A stretch of 64,000 nt of DNA from contig NC_005027.1 in NCBI RefSeq assembly GCF_000196115.1, positions 2,046,001 to 2,110,000 on the forward strand, in the 5' to 3' direction. Below the pieces are notes generated by a model that did not search any database, had not been told where the DNA came from, and saw only the letters and a list, made by a program, of their open reading frames with translations. Below are positions 54,617-62,365 of this stretch, in pieces; position 1 is the stretch's first letter; every line of letters begins with the position of its first letter. Both the position numbers and the translations under genes were made by a program. The stretch is from Rhodopirellula baltica SH 1 (lineage in GTDB: Bacteria > Planctomycetota > Planctomycetia > Pirellulales > Pirellulaceae).

Positions 54617-55524
54617 CCGATCTCCAGATCTTCTCGCAAAAGAGTTCTTTCCAAGACGCATCGCCCGCTTGGTGTTCACTCAGTCTCCGTTCGACGCCAG
54701 CACACACGAATTGGATGTGCATCGTCGCTTGCGTCTTGTTCAGCAGCATCTCACTGCAAGCAATGACCCGCCAAAGTTTCGCGGACCAGCCCGCGGAAGC
54801 CAAAACCGTCGCCTCGCCGGTGACAGGATCGATTTGGTTTGACGATGACGCGGGAGAACTCATTCCGGTCGAAGTCTCGGACCAACAGACCGACACCGAC
54901 AATCGTGACAGTCGCTGGACGGGCGTCTCCCGCAACAAAGCCAAACCGGCACCCGCTGCTCCTGCCGCCGGTGCAAACGGCGGGTTTACAATCGCCCGAT
55001 TGATTGGCTGGCTCATGCTTGCGGGTTTGCTGGTTGGGATTGTGTCGCTGCTGGCGTGGGTGTTTGCAAACAGCGGCTTTGATTTTACTCCCGGCAACGT
55101 CGAGCAATCATTGCTGACCGGCGAACAACTGGACCGCCAAACCCGCCAACGCATGGAACATTTGCCTGAGGCGTTGCGTGATACCAGCGTCAACCCACGT
55201 GCCCAGGCCGAACGGTTGATGGAGTCGGGCCAGTACAACGAAGCGGTGATCTACCTCTACGGCCATCAATTGCTGTTGCTCGACCGAGTCCACTGGTTGC
55301 GGTTGGCCCGTGGTAAGACGAACAGTCGCTATGTCCGAGAGACAAAGCGGTCTCAACCCGATGCGGGGAACCGATTGCAACAAACGGTGTCTGCTTTTGA
55401 ACGAGCCTACTTTGGTCGGCACGAAATCTCGAAAGTCGAATTCCTACGCCTTTGGCAAACCAACGCGGTGCTGGAACAAGAGATCCAGGCCGCTGATTCC
55501 GTTCGCAAACCGGGGGCAGCATGA
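54613..55524 (+). CDS. DUF4129-like protein of the MoxR operon
   Basis: 303 aa. Hydrophobic N-terminal segment ~33-52 (signal or anchor), a linker, a second membrane segment LIGWLMLAGLLVGIVSLLAWVF (~130-151), then the DUF4129-type cytosolic domain: AERLMESGQYNEAVIYLYGHQLLLLDR and LQQTVSAFERAYFGRHEISKVEF. Overlaps both neighbours by 4 bp (ATGA). DUF4129 proteins often accompany MoxR ATPases and transglutaminase-like proteins; the role is unknown. Confidence 0.82.
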   Translation: MTDLQIFSQKSSFQDASPAWCSLSLRSTPAHTNWMCIVACVLFSSISLQAMTRQSFADQPAEAKTVASPVTGSIWFDDDAGELIPVEVSDQQTDTDNRDSRWTGVSRNKAKPAPAAPAAGANGGFTIARLIGWLMLAGLLVGIVSLLAWVFANSGFDFTPGNVEQSLLTGEQLDRQTRQRMEHLPEALRDTSVNPRAQAERLMESGQYNEAVIYLYGHQLLLLDRVHWLRLARGKTNSRYVRETKRSQPDAGNRLQQTVSAFERAYFGRHEISKVEFLRLWQTNAVLEQEIQAADSVRKPGAA

Positions 55525-57161
55525 ACACCGCCACCCGAAATGATTCCATCGTCGAGTCCCAATTTGCGTCGCCCGATGTCGCGTGCTGTTGTTCCGCTTC
55601 ATCACCGCGAACCGGCGGGAAACGGACGCGTTGGTTGCTGCTGCTTTGCGTCCTGCTGACTTCTGGGTGCGGCGAGCTGTACACCACTTACGGCAAAACG
55701 GACGGCACGATCGGCAAAGAAAGTCTCAATGGATTCGGCGCTTTTCGCGAGACGCTCACCGAAGAGCTTGACGACGCGGAACGTGCCGAATTGGGCGAAG
55801 ACTGGGAGGACGCCGAACTCCGCTCTCGAAACCTAACGCGGTTGTCTTCACGGGCCTATCAGCACGATGCCATCGTTTGGGTTCCAACCGTATGGCCCCC
55901 AATCAATCCGGGCGAAGTCTCAGATTGGATGACCAAGTGGCTGCGAAGTGGAAACCGCACCGTTGTCTTTGTCGTTCCCGATGAGGGCAGCACGGAAGCC
56001 TATTGGCGAGAAGCGTCGAACCTGGCACCTCCGGAGCAACGACTGGAGTATCGCCGCCGTCTGGCTCAACAGATCAACCATCGTTTGCTCGAAGACGTCC
56101 GACGCGACGACATCACAGTTGGCAAACTGTTCACCGCTCGAGGGTTGCCGGCACGCCAGAACATCGATGATCGTCGAGTTGTCTCTTACGACTTGCACGA
56201 TTTCGATCCGAAACGCGATGTCGCCAGTAGTGTCGTGATCCCAGGTGGATTGGTTGCGCCGGCCGCCCAGTCCAACAACGCGACGATCGTCGAAAGCGAC
56301 GAAACTGCAACGAAAGAAACTGTCGTCGACCAAGAAGACACCTCAGGAAAATCTGAACCTGACTCGCCGACGGATTCCTCCGAATCGACGGAGGATCCAA
56401 AGGAGGAAAAAGGCGATTCCAAACAGACCAATCGGCCATCGCAATTGTTCGAATCGTTGGATGAGAACGATGGGATCACCACCTACGCCCGAATCACACA
56501 TCCGAAGTGGAAGAATTCTTGCGTGTTGGTGGTTGCCGGCGGCGGAATGCTGACCAACTTCGCGATGACGAACGAACCTGCGATCGAAATGGCAAAACAA
56601 ATCCGTCATGAGATCCTGTCCAACGCGGAAGTGGGAAAAGACGAACGGGTGAGCCTTGGCTTCATGACCAGCGACCTCTCCTACGTGCCTATCTCCGACG
56701 CCGAACCGGGTGCCCCGGCACAAACCGGAATGGAGATGCTGACAACGTGGCCGATCAGTCTGGTCACGCTTCACGCTCTGTTCTTAGGTGTCGTGATGTG
56801 TTTGATGCTCCTGCCGACTTTTGGCCGAGCACGACAAGTCGTCTATCATCGGTCGACTCACTTTGGAAACCACCTCAGCGCGATGGCAATTTTGATGCGT
56901 CGCGCCGGCGGGATGGACTTTGCCAAAGAGAAAATCAACCACTACATGCGAATCGTTCGCGGCGAACCGGATCTGTTTGTCGTCCCGAAGAAACCGCCCG
57001 TTCCGCCAATGAACACTACCGCTCCTCCGACCGCGAAGTCGGACGGCGAATCCAGTTCGCCCGACACCTCCGATGTGCCTCCTTCAACTTCGGAGGCACC
57101 AGTTGCTACAACGTCACTTGACCCGCCAGTTCCTAACGAACCCGCTGAGAAGTCGCCTTGA
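55521..57161 (+). CDS. DUF4350-like lipoprotein of the MoxR operon
   Basis: 546 aa. Hydrophobic LLLLCVLLTSGC with lipobox Cys (~50), then a DUF4350 domain: GFGAFRETLTEELDDAE, YQHDAIVWVPTVWPPI, TVVFVVPDEGS. A low-complexity acidic linker (~255-300) follows, then YARITHPKWKNSCVLVVAGGGMLTNFAMTNE, and a C-terminal membrane segment LHALFLGVVMCLMLLPTF (~415-432) with a Pro-rich tail. Gene overlaps by 4 bp on both sides. DUF4350 is known as a companion of MoxR and DUF4129. Confidence 0.85.
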   Translation: MNTATRNDSIVESQFASPDVACCCSASSPRTGGKRTRWLLLLCVLLTSGCGELYTTYGKTDGTIGKESLNGFGAFRETLTEELDDAERAELGEDWEDAELRSRNLTRLSSRAYQHDAIVWVPTVWPPINPGEVSDWMTKWLRSGNRTVVFVVPDEGSTEAYWREASNLAPPEQRLEYRRRLAQQINHRLLEDVRRDDITVGKLFTARGLPARQNIDDRRVVSYDLHDFDPKRDVASSVVIPGGLVAPAAQSNNATIVESDETATKETVVDQEDTSGKSEPDSPTDSSESTEDPKEEKGDSKQTNRPSQLFESLDENDGITTYARITHPKWKNSCVLVVAGGGMLTNFAMTNEPAIEMAKQIRHEILSNAEVGKDERVSLGFMTSDLSYVPISDAEPGAPAQTGMEMLTTWPISLVTLHALFLGVVMCLMLLPTFGRARQVVYHRSTHFGNHLSAMAILMRRAGGMDFAKEKINHYMRIVRGEPDLFVVPKKPPVPPMNTTAPPTAKSDGESSSPDTSDVPPSTSEAPVATTSLDPPVPNEPAEKSP

Positions 57162-58297
57162 ACGATTCTTCCTTGCCACCGATTTTGCCCGAAGACAACT
57201 CCGGTCCCGGGAACCCTGGCACCGACAAAGCTGCAAGCAATGCGCCGGGTTCTCCGCCTGAGATGTCCGAGCCCGCGACCCCGGCCTCGCACATCACCGT
57301 TCCAGAAATCGAAGAACCGTCCACACCGCCGGTATCGCCAGAATTCGCAAAGATCAAACAGCTTTTCGAATTGATCCAAGCCGAAGTTGCCAAGCTGTAC
57401 GTCGGACAAGACGAGCTTGTCCTGGGCACGTTGACCGCATTGTTCTCCGGTGGCCACGTCCTGATCGAATCGGTCCCGGGACTGGGCAAAACGCTTTTCG
57501 TTCGAACACTTGGGCGAATCCTGGGCTGCGAATTTGGACGCATCCAGTTCACCGCTGACTTGATGCCTTCGGACATCACCGGTGCCCCGGTGTTTGACAT
57601 GCAGACCAGCGAATTTCGATTCCGCGCCGGTCCCGTGTTCACGCAGTTGTTGCTGGCCGATGAGATCAACCGGTCGCCGGCAAAAACGCACGCGGCATTA
57701 CTCGAGATCATGCAGGAATATCGCGTCACGATCGATGGAACCAGCCACCCGGTTCCCAAACCGTTCTTGGTATTGGCAACGCAGAACCCGTTGGAAAGCG
57801 AAGGCACCTACAACTTGCCCGAGGCACAGCTGGACCGGTTCATGTTCAAGCTGATGGTCGACTATCCATCGGCCAACGAGGAAGCCGAGATCTTAAAAAT
57901 GCATTCGATGCAGGTCGACTTTGGCCAGCGATTGGAAAACGAGATTCAGCCGATCACCAATCCGGAGATCGTTCAAAAGGTCATCTCGACGTGCAGCCAA
58001 GTTCGCGTCGAGGATCGCTTGGTCGAATACATCAATGCATTGATTCGATCCACCCGGACTTGGCCCGCCTTCCATATTGGTGCGTCGCCGCGAGCGGGGA
58101 TTGCACTGATGCAATCCGCCCGCACGATTGCCGCGTTTTCCGGCCGCGATTTCGCGGTTCCCGACGACGTGATGGAAATTGTTTTGCCTGTTTTGCGGCA
58201 CCGAGTCTCGTTGACGGCGGAGGCCGAAATTGAGGGTCGCAGCGTTGATGAGGAATTGCGGGCCATGATTCGCGGAATCGAGGTCCCAAGGAACTGA
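57158..58297 (+). CDS. MoxR-family AAA+ ATPase
   Basis: 379 aa from TTG 57158, which overlaps the previous stop (TTGA). After a Pro-rich ~65-residue extension, the AAA+ core shows Walker A ESVPGLGKT (~107-115), Walker B LLLADEINR (~165-173), sensor 1 LVLATQNPLESEGTY and sensor 2 GASPRAGIAL. MoxR ATPases help assemble or activate metal- or VWA-containing protein complexes. The usual DUF58/VWA partner gene does not follow; the operon ends here and a tRNA comes next. Confidence 0.94.
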   Translation: MNDSSLPPILPEDNSGPGNPGTDKAASNAPGSPPEMSEPATPASHITVPEIEEPSTPPVSPEFAKIKQLFELIQAEVAKLYVGQDELVLGTLTALFSGGHVLIESVPGLGKTLFVRTLGRILGCEFGRIQFTADLMPSDITGAPVFDMQTSEFRFRAGPVFTQLLLADEINRSPAKTHAALLEIMQEYRVTIDGTSHPVPKPFLVLATQNPLESEGTYNLPEAQLDRFMFKLMVDYPSANEEAEILKMHSMQVDFGQRLENEIQPITNPEIVQKVISTCSQVRVEDRLVEYINALIRSTRTWPAFHIGASPRAGIALMQSARTIAAFSGRDFAVPDDVMEIVLPVLRHRVSLTAEAEIEGRSVDEELRAMIRGIEVPRN

Positions 58298-58392
58298 AAG
58301 TTGGTCATTCCCCCTTGCGAGAAACCAGACCAGCCGATATTTTCACGCCCTCGCGAGCGACGCGAAAGCGATTCGCCGCTGAACATTTGAAG

Positions 58393-58468
<76 letters not shown>

Positions 58469-58489
58469 CTCGACTTACGTCAAACCGCC

Positions 58490-58525
58490 AAAGCGAATGT
58501 ACCCAGCTACATTCGCTTTTTTTTT
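58490..58525 (+). terminator. Rho-independent terminator of tRNA-Arg
   Basis: 12-bp stem AAAGCGAATGTA (58490-58501) / TACATTCGCTTT (58508-58519), 6-nt loop, followed by a T run to 58525. Confidence 0.9.
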
Positions 58526-58583
58526 AGACCCAATGATTGCCTGAGGGGCTATCAAACCATACCACAGGATCTCCTCTAGCTAA

Positions 58584-59077
58584 TCGCCTCGCGATTGGGC
58601 ACCGAATAAGACTGACTCTCAATGCCAGCAGCTTCCAGCTGAACTAGAAGGGCCTCTTAATTCGGTCGTCGCCCACGTGCGATACATCACGTACTTATGG
58701 CAAACCTACAAACAGTTGTTTGCTGAATCAAGCAAACGCCGCAATTTGCTGCATGCGGAAGCTGGGGATTTTTTCCGTCTAGTCGACGACGTACTGCTGG
58801 ACGCCATTTTGCTTGGAATGGCAAGATTACATGACGAGGCCCAGAAGGGAAAAAGCCGCAATCTATCCCTCCAGTACATTATTGAACTGATTCCAAACCC
58901 TGCTCATGCCCAGCTGATATCGTGGTTCATTCGCTCGCGCAACGGAGAAAGTACCGCACAAACTCATCGCAACTCGCCAACGGGTTCCAGTAGCTCGATT
59001 CTCGCGAAAATTCCCGAGGCTCAGAGAGCCGTTTGAAGGCCTGATTTTTGACGACCTACCATCGGCATAGGTCGGGG
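58584..59077 (+). pseudogene. Frameshifted AbiU2-like (HEPN) gene
   Basis: The middle reads as the AbiU2 domain: YLWQTYKQLFAESSKRRNLLHAEAG, FFRLVDDVLLDAILLGMARLHD, LSLQYIIELI. The only in-frame start is GTG 58677, inside the domain. The frame continues upstream as protein (LPAELEGPLNSVVAHV) but an ATG (58622) exists only in another frame, suggesting an indel. Near 58940 the sense shifts again to the frame reading PHKLIATRQRV and on to a stop near 59075. AbiU2-type proteins are linked with abortive infection. Probably inactive here. Confidence 0.6.
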
Positions 59078-59265
59078 CGTGATCGGTCAATGTCGTAGAT
59101 TCTCGTCGCCCTGACCGGCAACGCCATGGTAGCCGGCAGTGTCGTTTGCTCCATTTTTGTCGCGGCCCCCGATGCATGCATGCAAGACTCAGGCAAGTTG
59201 CTGGAATCAATCCACATGCAAGAAAGACTCTTGCACGGATTCGTAACGCATGCGAACAAAGGGGC

Positions 59266-59904
59266 ATGAAGTATCTTTTCGTAAACACGAAAGGCGGAGT
59301 CGGCAAAAGCACCTTGGCAACGGCGTTCGCCGTCTACCTGCACGACGCCGGTCGTAGAGTTGCCGTCCTCGATGCCGACGAGCAGCTCCATTCGGCCAGA
59401 GCGATTGCAGAAGCGGAACCTGGAATCACAGTGGTCGCCGAATTCGAGCCAAACAAAATCCCCGACACAATCACGCGACTGGCCGACCAACACGACGATG
59501 TCGTTTGCGATGCCCCCGCGAGGCTTTCTGATGAAACAAGGGAAATGATGGTCATGGCCGACGTCGCGATCTTTCCGATGGAGCCAACCATCAAGTGCCT
59601 TCGCTCGACGAAGGAATCGATCGAGGTCTTGAACTACGCAAGAACCGTGACCGGTGGAAAACCAGAGCACGCCTGGCTCGTTCTGAACAAAGCCAAGAAA
59701 CGTACCCGACTTTTTCGCGAGGTCGAAAAACTCGCTCCCAGCCTCGGCCTCATTGTGGCAACCGAACCAATCCGCGACCTTCAGGCCTTTCCCGAAGCTG
59801 ACCAGCAGGGCACAGTCGTGCTTCGCGTCAAGTCAGACTCGCCATCGTTCGAGAAGGCCAAATCGGATTTGAAAGGATTGTTTGGACAGATAGCTGAGGT
59901 GTAA
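59266..59904 (+). CDS. ParA-family ATPase
   Basis: 212 aa from ATG 59266 with AAAGGGG upstream; the longer open frame to 59146 lacks protein character. Deviant Walker A KGGVGKST (residues ~9-16), VLDADEQ (~40-46) and VVCDAPA (~82-88, switch II with Asp). This is the small ParA/Soj type without an N-terminal HTH, as on plasmids and integrative elements. It partitions or positions an element with a partner protein encoded next. That partner (59921) is broken by an IS. Confidence 0.92.
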   Translation: MKYLFVNTKGGVGKSTLATAFAVYLHDAGRRVAVLDADEQLHSARAIAEAEPGITVVAEFEPNKIPDTITRLADQHDDVVCDAPARLSDETREMMVMADVAIFPMEPTIKCLRSTKESIEVLNYARTVTGGKPEHAWLVLNKAKKRTRLFREVEKLAPSLGLIVATEPIRDLQAFPEADQQGTVVLRVKSDSPSFEKAKSDLKGLFGQIAEV

Positions 59905-59920
59905 AAATCGGGAGTTGCCA

Positions 59921-60241
59921 ATGGCTGAAAGAAGAGACGCGGCAGCAGCGTTGGAGATGACACCTGCGTTTGACAGTTTCATCCGCACGGGTGTTTCCAA
60001 CGAGGAACCCGCCACGAACGACCAACCTGAGAAATTGCCGAAGCCAGGACAGACGATGTCGGAGAGAAAGACAGGGAAGCGAAAACCCAAAGTCGCGGGA
60101 CAACGCAAGGAGCGGCGACCAACTGACTTCCAACAGGATTCTCCCGAGTTCGCCCGCACCCACGGCGATCGCATCAAATTTCGGAAGAAGTATTCGATTG
60201 CCGGTTGTCTTGGTGAAGACCTGTTGCGAAAGATTGCGTGA
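59921..60241 (+). pseudogene. ParA partner protein, 5' part, interrupted by ISAs1
   Basis: 16 bp after the parA stop. 106 aa of visible protein: a charged linker with KRKPKVAGQRKERRP, then FRKKYSIAGCLGEDLLRKIA, where the reading frame is cut by the IS. The rest of the gene resumes at ~61485 beyond the IS (IQKSIRFLPQLIAQYEEHV). The 'KKYSIAG.LGEDL' segment resembles small partner proteins encoded with orphan ParA. Without the C-terminal helices it is probably not functional. Confidence 0.75.
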
Positions 60242-61470
60242 ACTCGTTTGATTCATGCCCTGCTATGGAGACGGCAATGCTTTCGCAAATCGATGTGTTT
60301 CACGACTGCTTTGATCAGGTCGAAGACCCTCGCGTTCCCGGACGAACCACGCATCCGTTGAACTCCATTTTGTTCCTAGTGGTTGCTGCGACGATCGCCG
60401 ATGCCGACGGTCCCGAAGAGATCGAGTGTTTTGGAAATGAACGACTCGATTGGCTCAGTCGCTTTGCAGATTTCCCTCACGGCATCCCCTCGCACGACAC
60501 CATCGGTCGAGTCCTGTCACTGATCAAACCAGAGCAGTTTCAGCAAGCTTTGCTAGACTGGCACACACAACTTTGTCAGCAATATCGCGACGCCGAAGAC
60601 AAGCTTGATCGTGATGAAGAGCAGTCTCTGCCCATTCATGTTGCGATTGATGGCAAGACCGCACGCGGCTCTTACACCAACGCTGAGAAATCAAACGCAA
60701 TTCACTTTGTATCCGCTTGGGCTTCCAAACATGGAGTCACTCTTGGGCAAACCGAAGTGGATTCAAAAACCAACGAAATCACAGCAATTGATGAGCTTTT
60801 AGACTTCATTGATGTCCGTGGCACCATTATCACGCTCGATGCAATCGGAGCCCAGAAGTCGATTGCTGAGAAGATTCATCGTAATGGCGGCGACTACATT
60901 TTCGCGATCAAAGACAACCATCCCAAGTTGGCCAATGCCATCCGTGAACACTTCGAGTTGGTTCACGAAGAAGGGCTGAAAGCCAATGGAGTGAAGTCGA
61001 AGAAGACGGTGGGAAAAAAGAGTGGCCGACAGGAAGAACGATTCTACGCTGTTTGCCCGATACCACCTGAGATGAAAGCCATGACAGATCTCTGGGCAGG
61101 TGCGACGAGCATCGGCCAAGCCATCACGCAAACGGAGCGAAATGGAGAGTGCCATGTCGAGGTTCGTTATTTCCTGCTCAGTCGACCTGCCCGGGTAGGA
61201 GAGTTCGCAATCAGTGTCCGGAGTCACTGGAGCGTGGAGTCCATGCACTGGGTGTTGGATGTCGTGTTCCACGACGATGCCAGCCGCATTCGGACCAAGA
61301 ACGCGACGGCGAATTTCACGTTCATCCGTCGTTATGTGACGACGCTTCTCAAGCAGGACACTACCAAGCGAAGTCTCAAGCAGAAGCGAAAAAAAGCGGG
61401 CTGGAATACCGACTTCCTCGAGAAACTCATGTTCTCAGCATGATTTTGATGCGATCGCCGTGCGCCCGCA
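60235..61470 (+). mobile_element. ISAs1-family insertion sequence
   Basis: Holds the intact transposase above and splits the ParA partner gene. The right end looks close to TTTTGATGCGATCGCCGTG (61445-61463), as in ISAs1 elements. The left terminal repeat and target duplication could not be recognised, so limits are approximate. Confidence 0.7.
60238..61443 (+). CDS. ISAs1-family transposase
   Basis: 401 aa, full length. N-terminal DUF4338/DDE_Tnp_1-associated part (FHDCFDQVEDPRVPGRTTHPL), DDE motifs: Asp in HVAIDGKTARGS, Asp in TIITLDAIGAQK, Glu in RSHWSVESMHWVLDVVFHDDASR (the usual Y/W-x-x-E style). The first start 60238 lies in the partner gene's end; ATG 60268 or 60277 may be the real one. 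The protein is intact. Confidence 0.93.
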   Translation: MNSFDSCPAMETAMLSQIDVFHDCFDQVEDPRVPGRTTHPLNSILFLVVAATIADADGPEEIECFGNERLDWLSRFADFPHGIPSHDTIGRVLSLIKPEQFQQALLDWHTQLCQQYRDAEDKLDRDEEQSLPIHVAIDGKTARGSYTNAEKSNAIHFVSAWASKHGVTLGQTEVDSKTNEITAIDELLDFIDVRGTIITLDAIGAQKSIAEKIHRNGGDYIFAIKDNHPKLANAIREHFELVHEEGLKANGVKSKKTVGKKSGRQEERFYAVCPIPPEMKAMTDLWAGATSIGQAITQTERNGECHVEVRYFLLSRPARVGEFAISVRSHWSVESMHWVLDVVFHDDASRIRTKNATANFTFIRRYVTTLLKQDTTKRSLKQKRKKAGWNTDFLEKLMFSA

Positions 61471-61484
61471 CCCTATCTCGTGCC

Positions 61485-61634
61485 CGCATCCAAAAGAGCA
61501 TCCGCTTTCTACCGCAGCTAATCGCTCAATACGAAGAGCACGTCCGAAAAGAAGAATCCGCCGGTCGGAGGCCACCAACGCTCCAAGACACCATGAACGA
61601 TGCTATGGGACTGTGGCTACGTAGGACTGAATAA
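61485..61634 (+). pseudogene. ParA partner protein, 3' part beyond the IS
   Basis: Continues the frame: RIQKSIRFLPQLIAQYEEHV, RKEESAGRRPPTLQDTMNDA, then a Trp-rich end and stop at 61632. It follows directly in sense from the interrupted 5' part (59921). Together they would give a ~155-aa protein. Confidence 0.7.
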
Positions 61635-62038
61635 GTCTCTGCTCAGCGTGGCCAACGCACGAAATGTATCTTCACTAAACCCCAGCGAACTTAACCGCTT
61701 ATACAGACGCGAGATAGACCAAAGGCTTCGATACTGAAGTCAATGCTACCACCACGAGTTCTAGGACCACGAACAGCGAGAAGCGTATCTGACTCGAATG
61801 CACTGTCCTGCTTTACCGTTAAGGGAATTTGTTTCCCGCGAACGTGCTGCCAGCGTGCCAACGGCACCGCGCCGGCTTAGCCGAACGCGAAATCCCAAGA
61901 CTCATTCCAGCACGCGAAAAATTCGCCGCGCGGGTCAAATTTTTATTCCGAGTGTGGCAGACGCCGTGAGAGCACGACATACTGCAGATGAGCAATCCCT
62001 CCAGCATCCCACACGAACTCTTAAGGTGACGGGCCCAA
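61635..62038. other. Intergenic, upstream of the TIR operon
   Basis: 404 bp with no frame that reads as protein. A promoter for the TIR operon is expected here but not resolved. Confidence 0.4.
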
Positions 62039-62365
62039 ATGGCGATTCAGATAGTCTATCCGGAGTTGGCAGGTCATCGCGTTCTCGCCATTCAACGGAA
62101 TGCCAAGGCGAAAGATGTGGTCGCACAGTATTGGGTTGCCAGCGGAGCACGCAATCTAAATTGGGGCATCATTTTGGATATCTTGATGCATCCCCTGCCT
62201 CAAGCGGATGAACAGGAATTCTCGCTAAAACTACAGGGCAGGCTTGCCAGTCGACATTTCCAAACCGTACGGTATATCAGCGATACGACTGAAAGACTTG
62301 GCATCAAATCCGAGGATTTCGAATCGAATTTGCCTTGTAACGAAGGGCGATATTGTGAAGGGTGA
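62039..62365 (+). CDS. Small protein encoded upstream of and overlapping the TIR gene
   Basis: 108 aa from ATG 62039; an in-frame stop (62027) bounds it. Predicted soluble and mostly helical (EQEFSLKLQGRLASRHFQTV, SDTTERLGIKSEDFES). I recognise no domain; small partner or effector-associated domains are typical for proteins in this position, but that is only context. The stop lies 8 bp inside the next gene: an 11-bp overlap at GTG 62355, so translation is coupled. Confidence 0.6.
   Translation: MAIQIVYPELAGHRVLAIQRNAKAKDVVAQYWVASGARNLNWGIILDILMHPLPQADEQEFSLKLQGRLASRHFQTVRYISDTTERLGIKSEDFESNLPCNEGRYCEG

Noticed and set aside
61798..62211. 137-aa plus-strand frame upstream of the TIR gene
   Set aside because: Arg/Ser-rich shadow overlapping the better frame at 62039.
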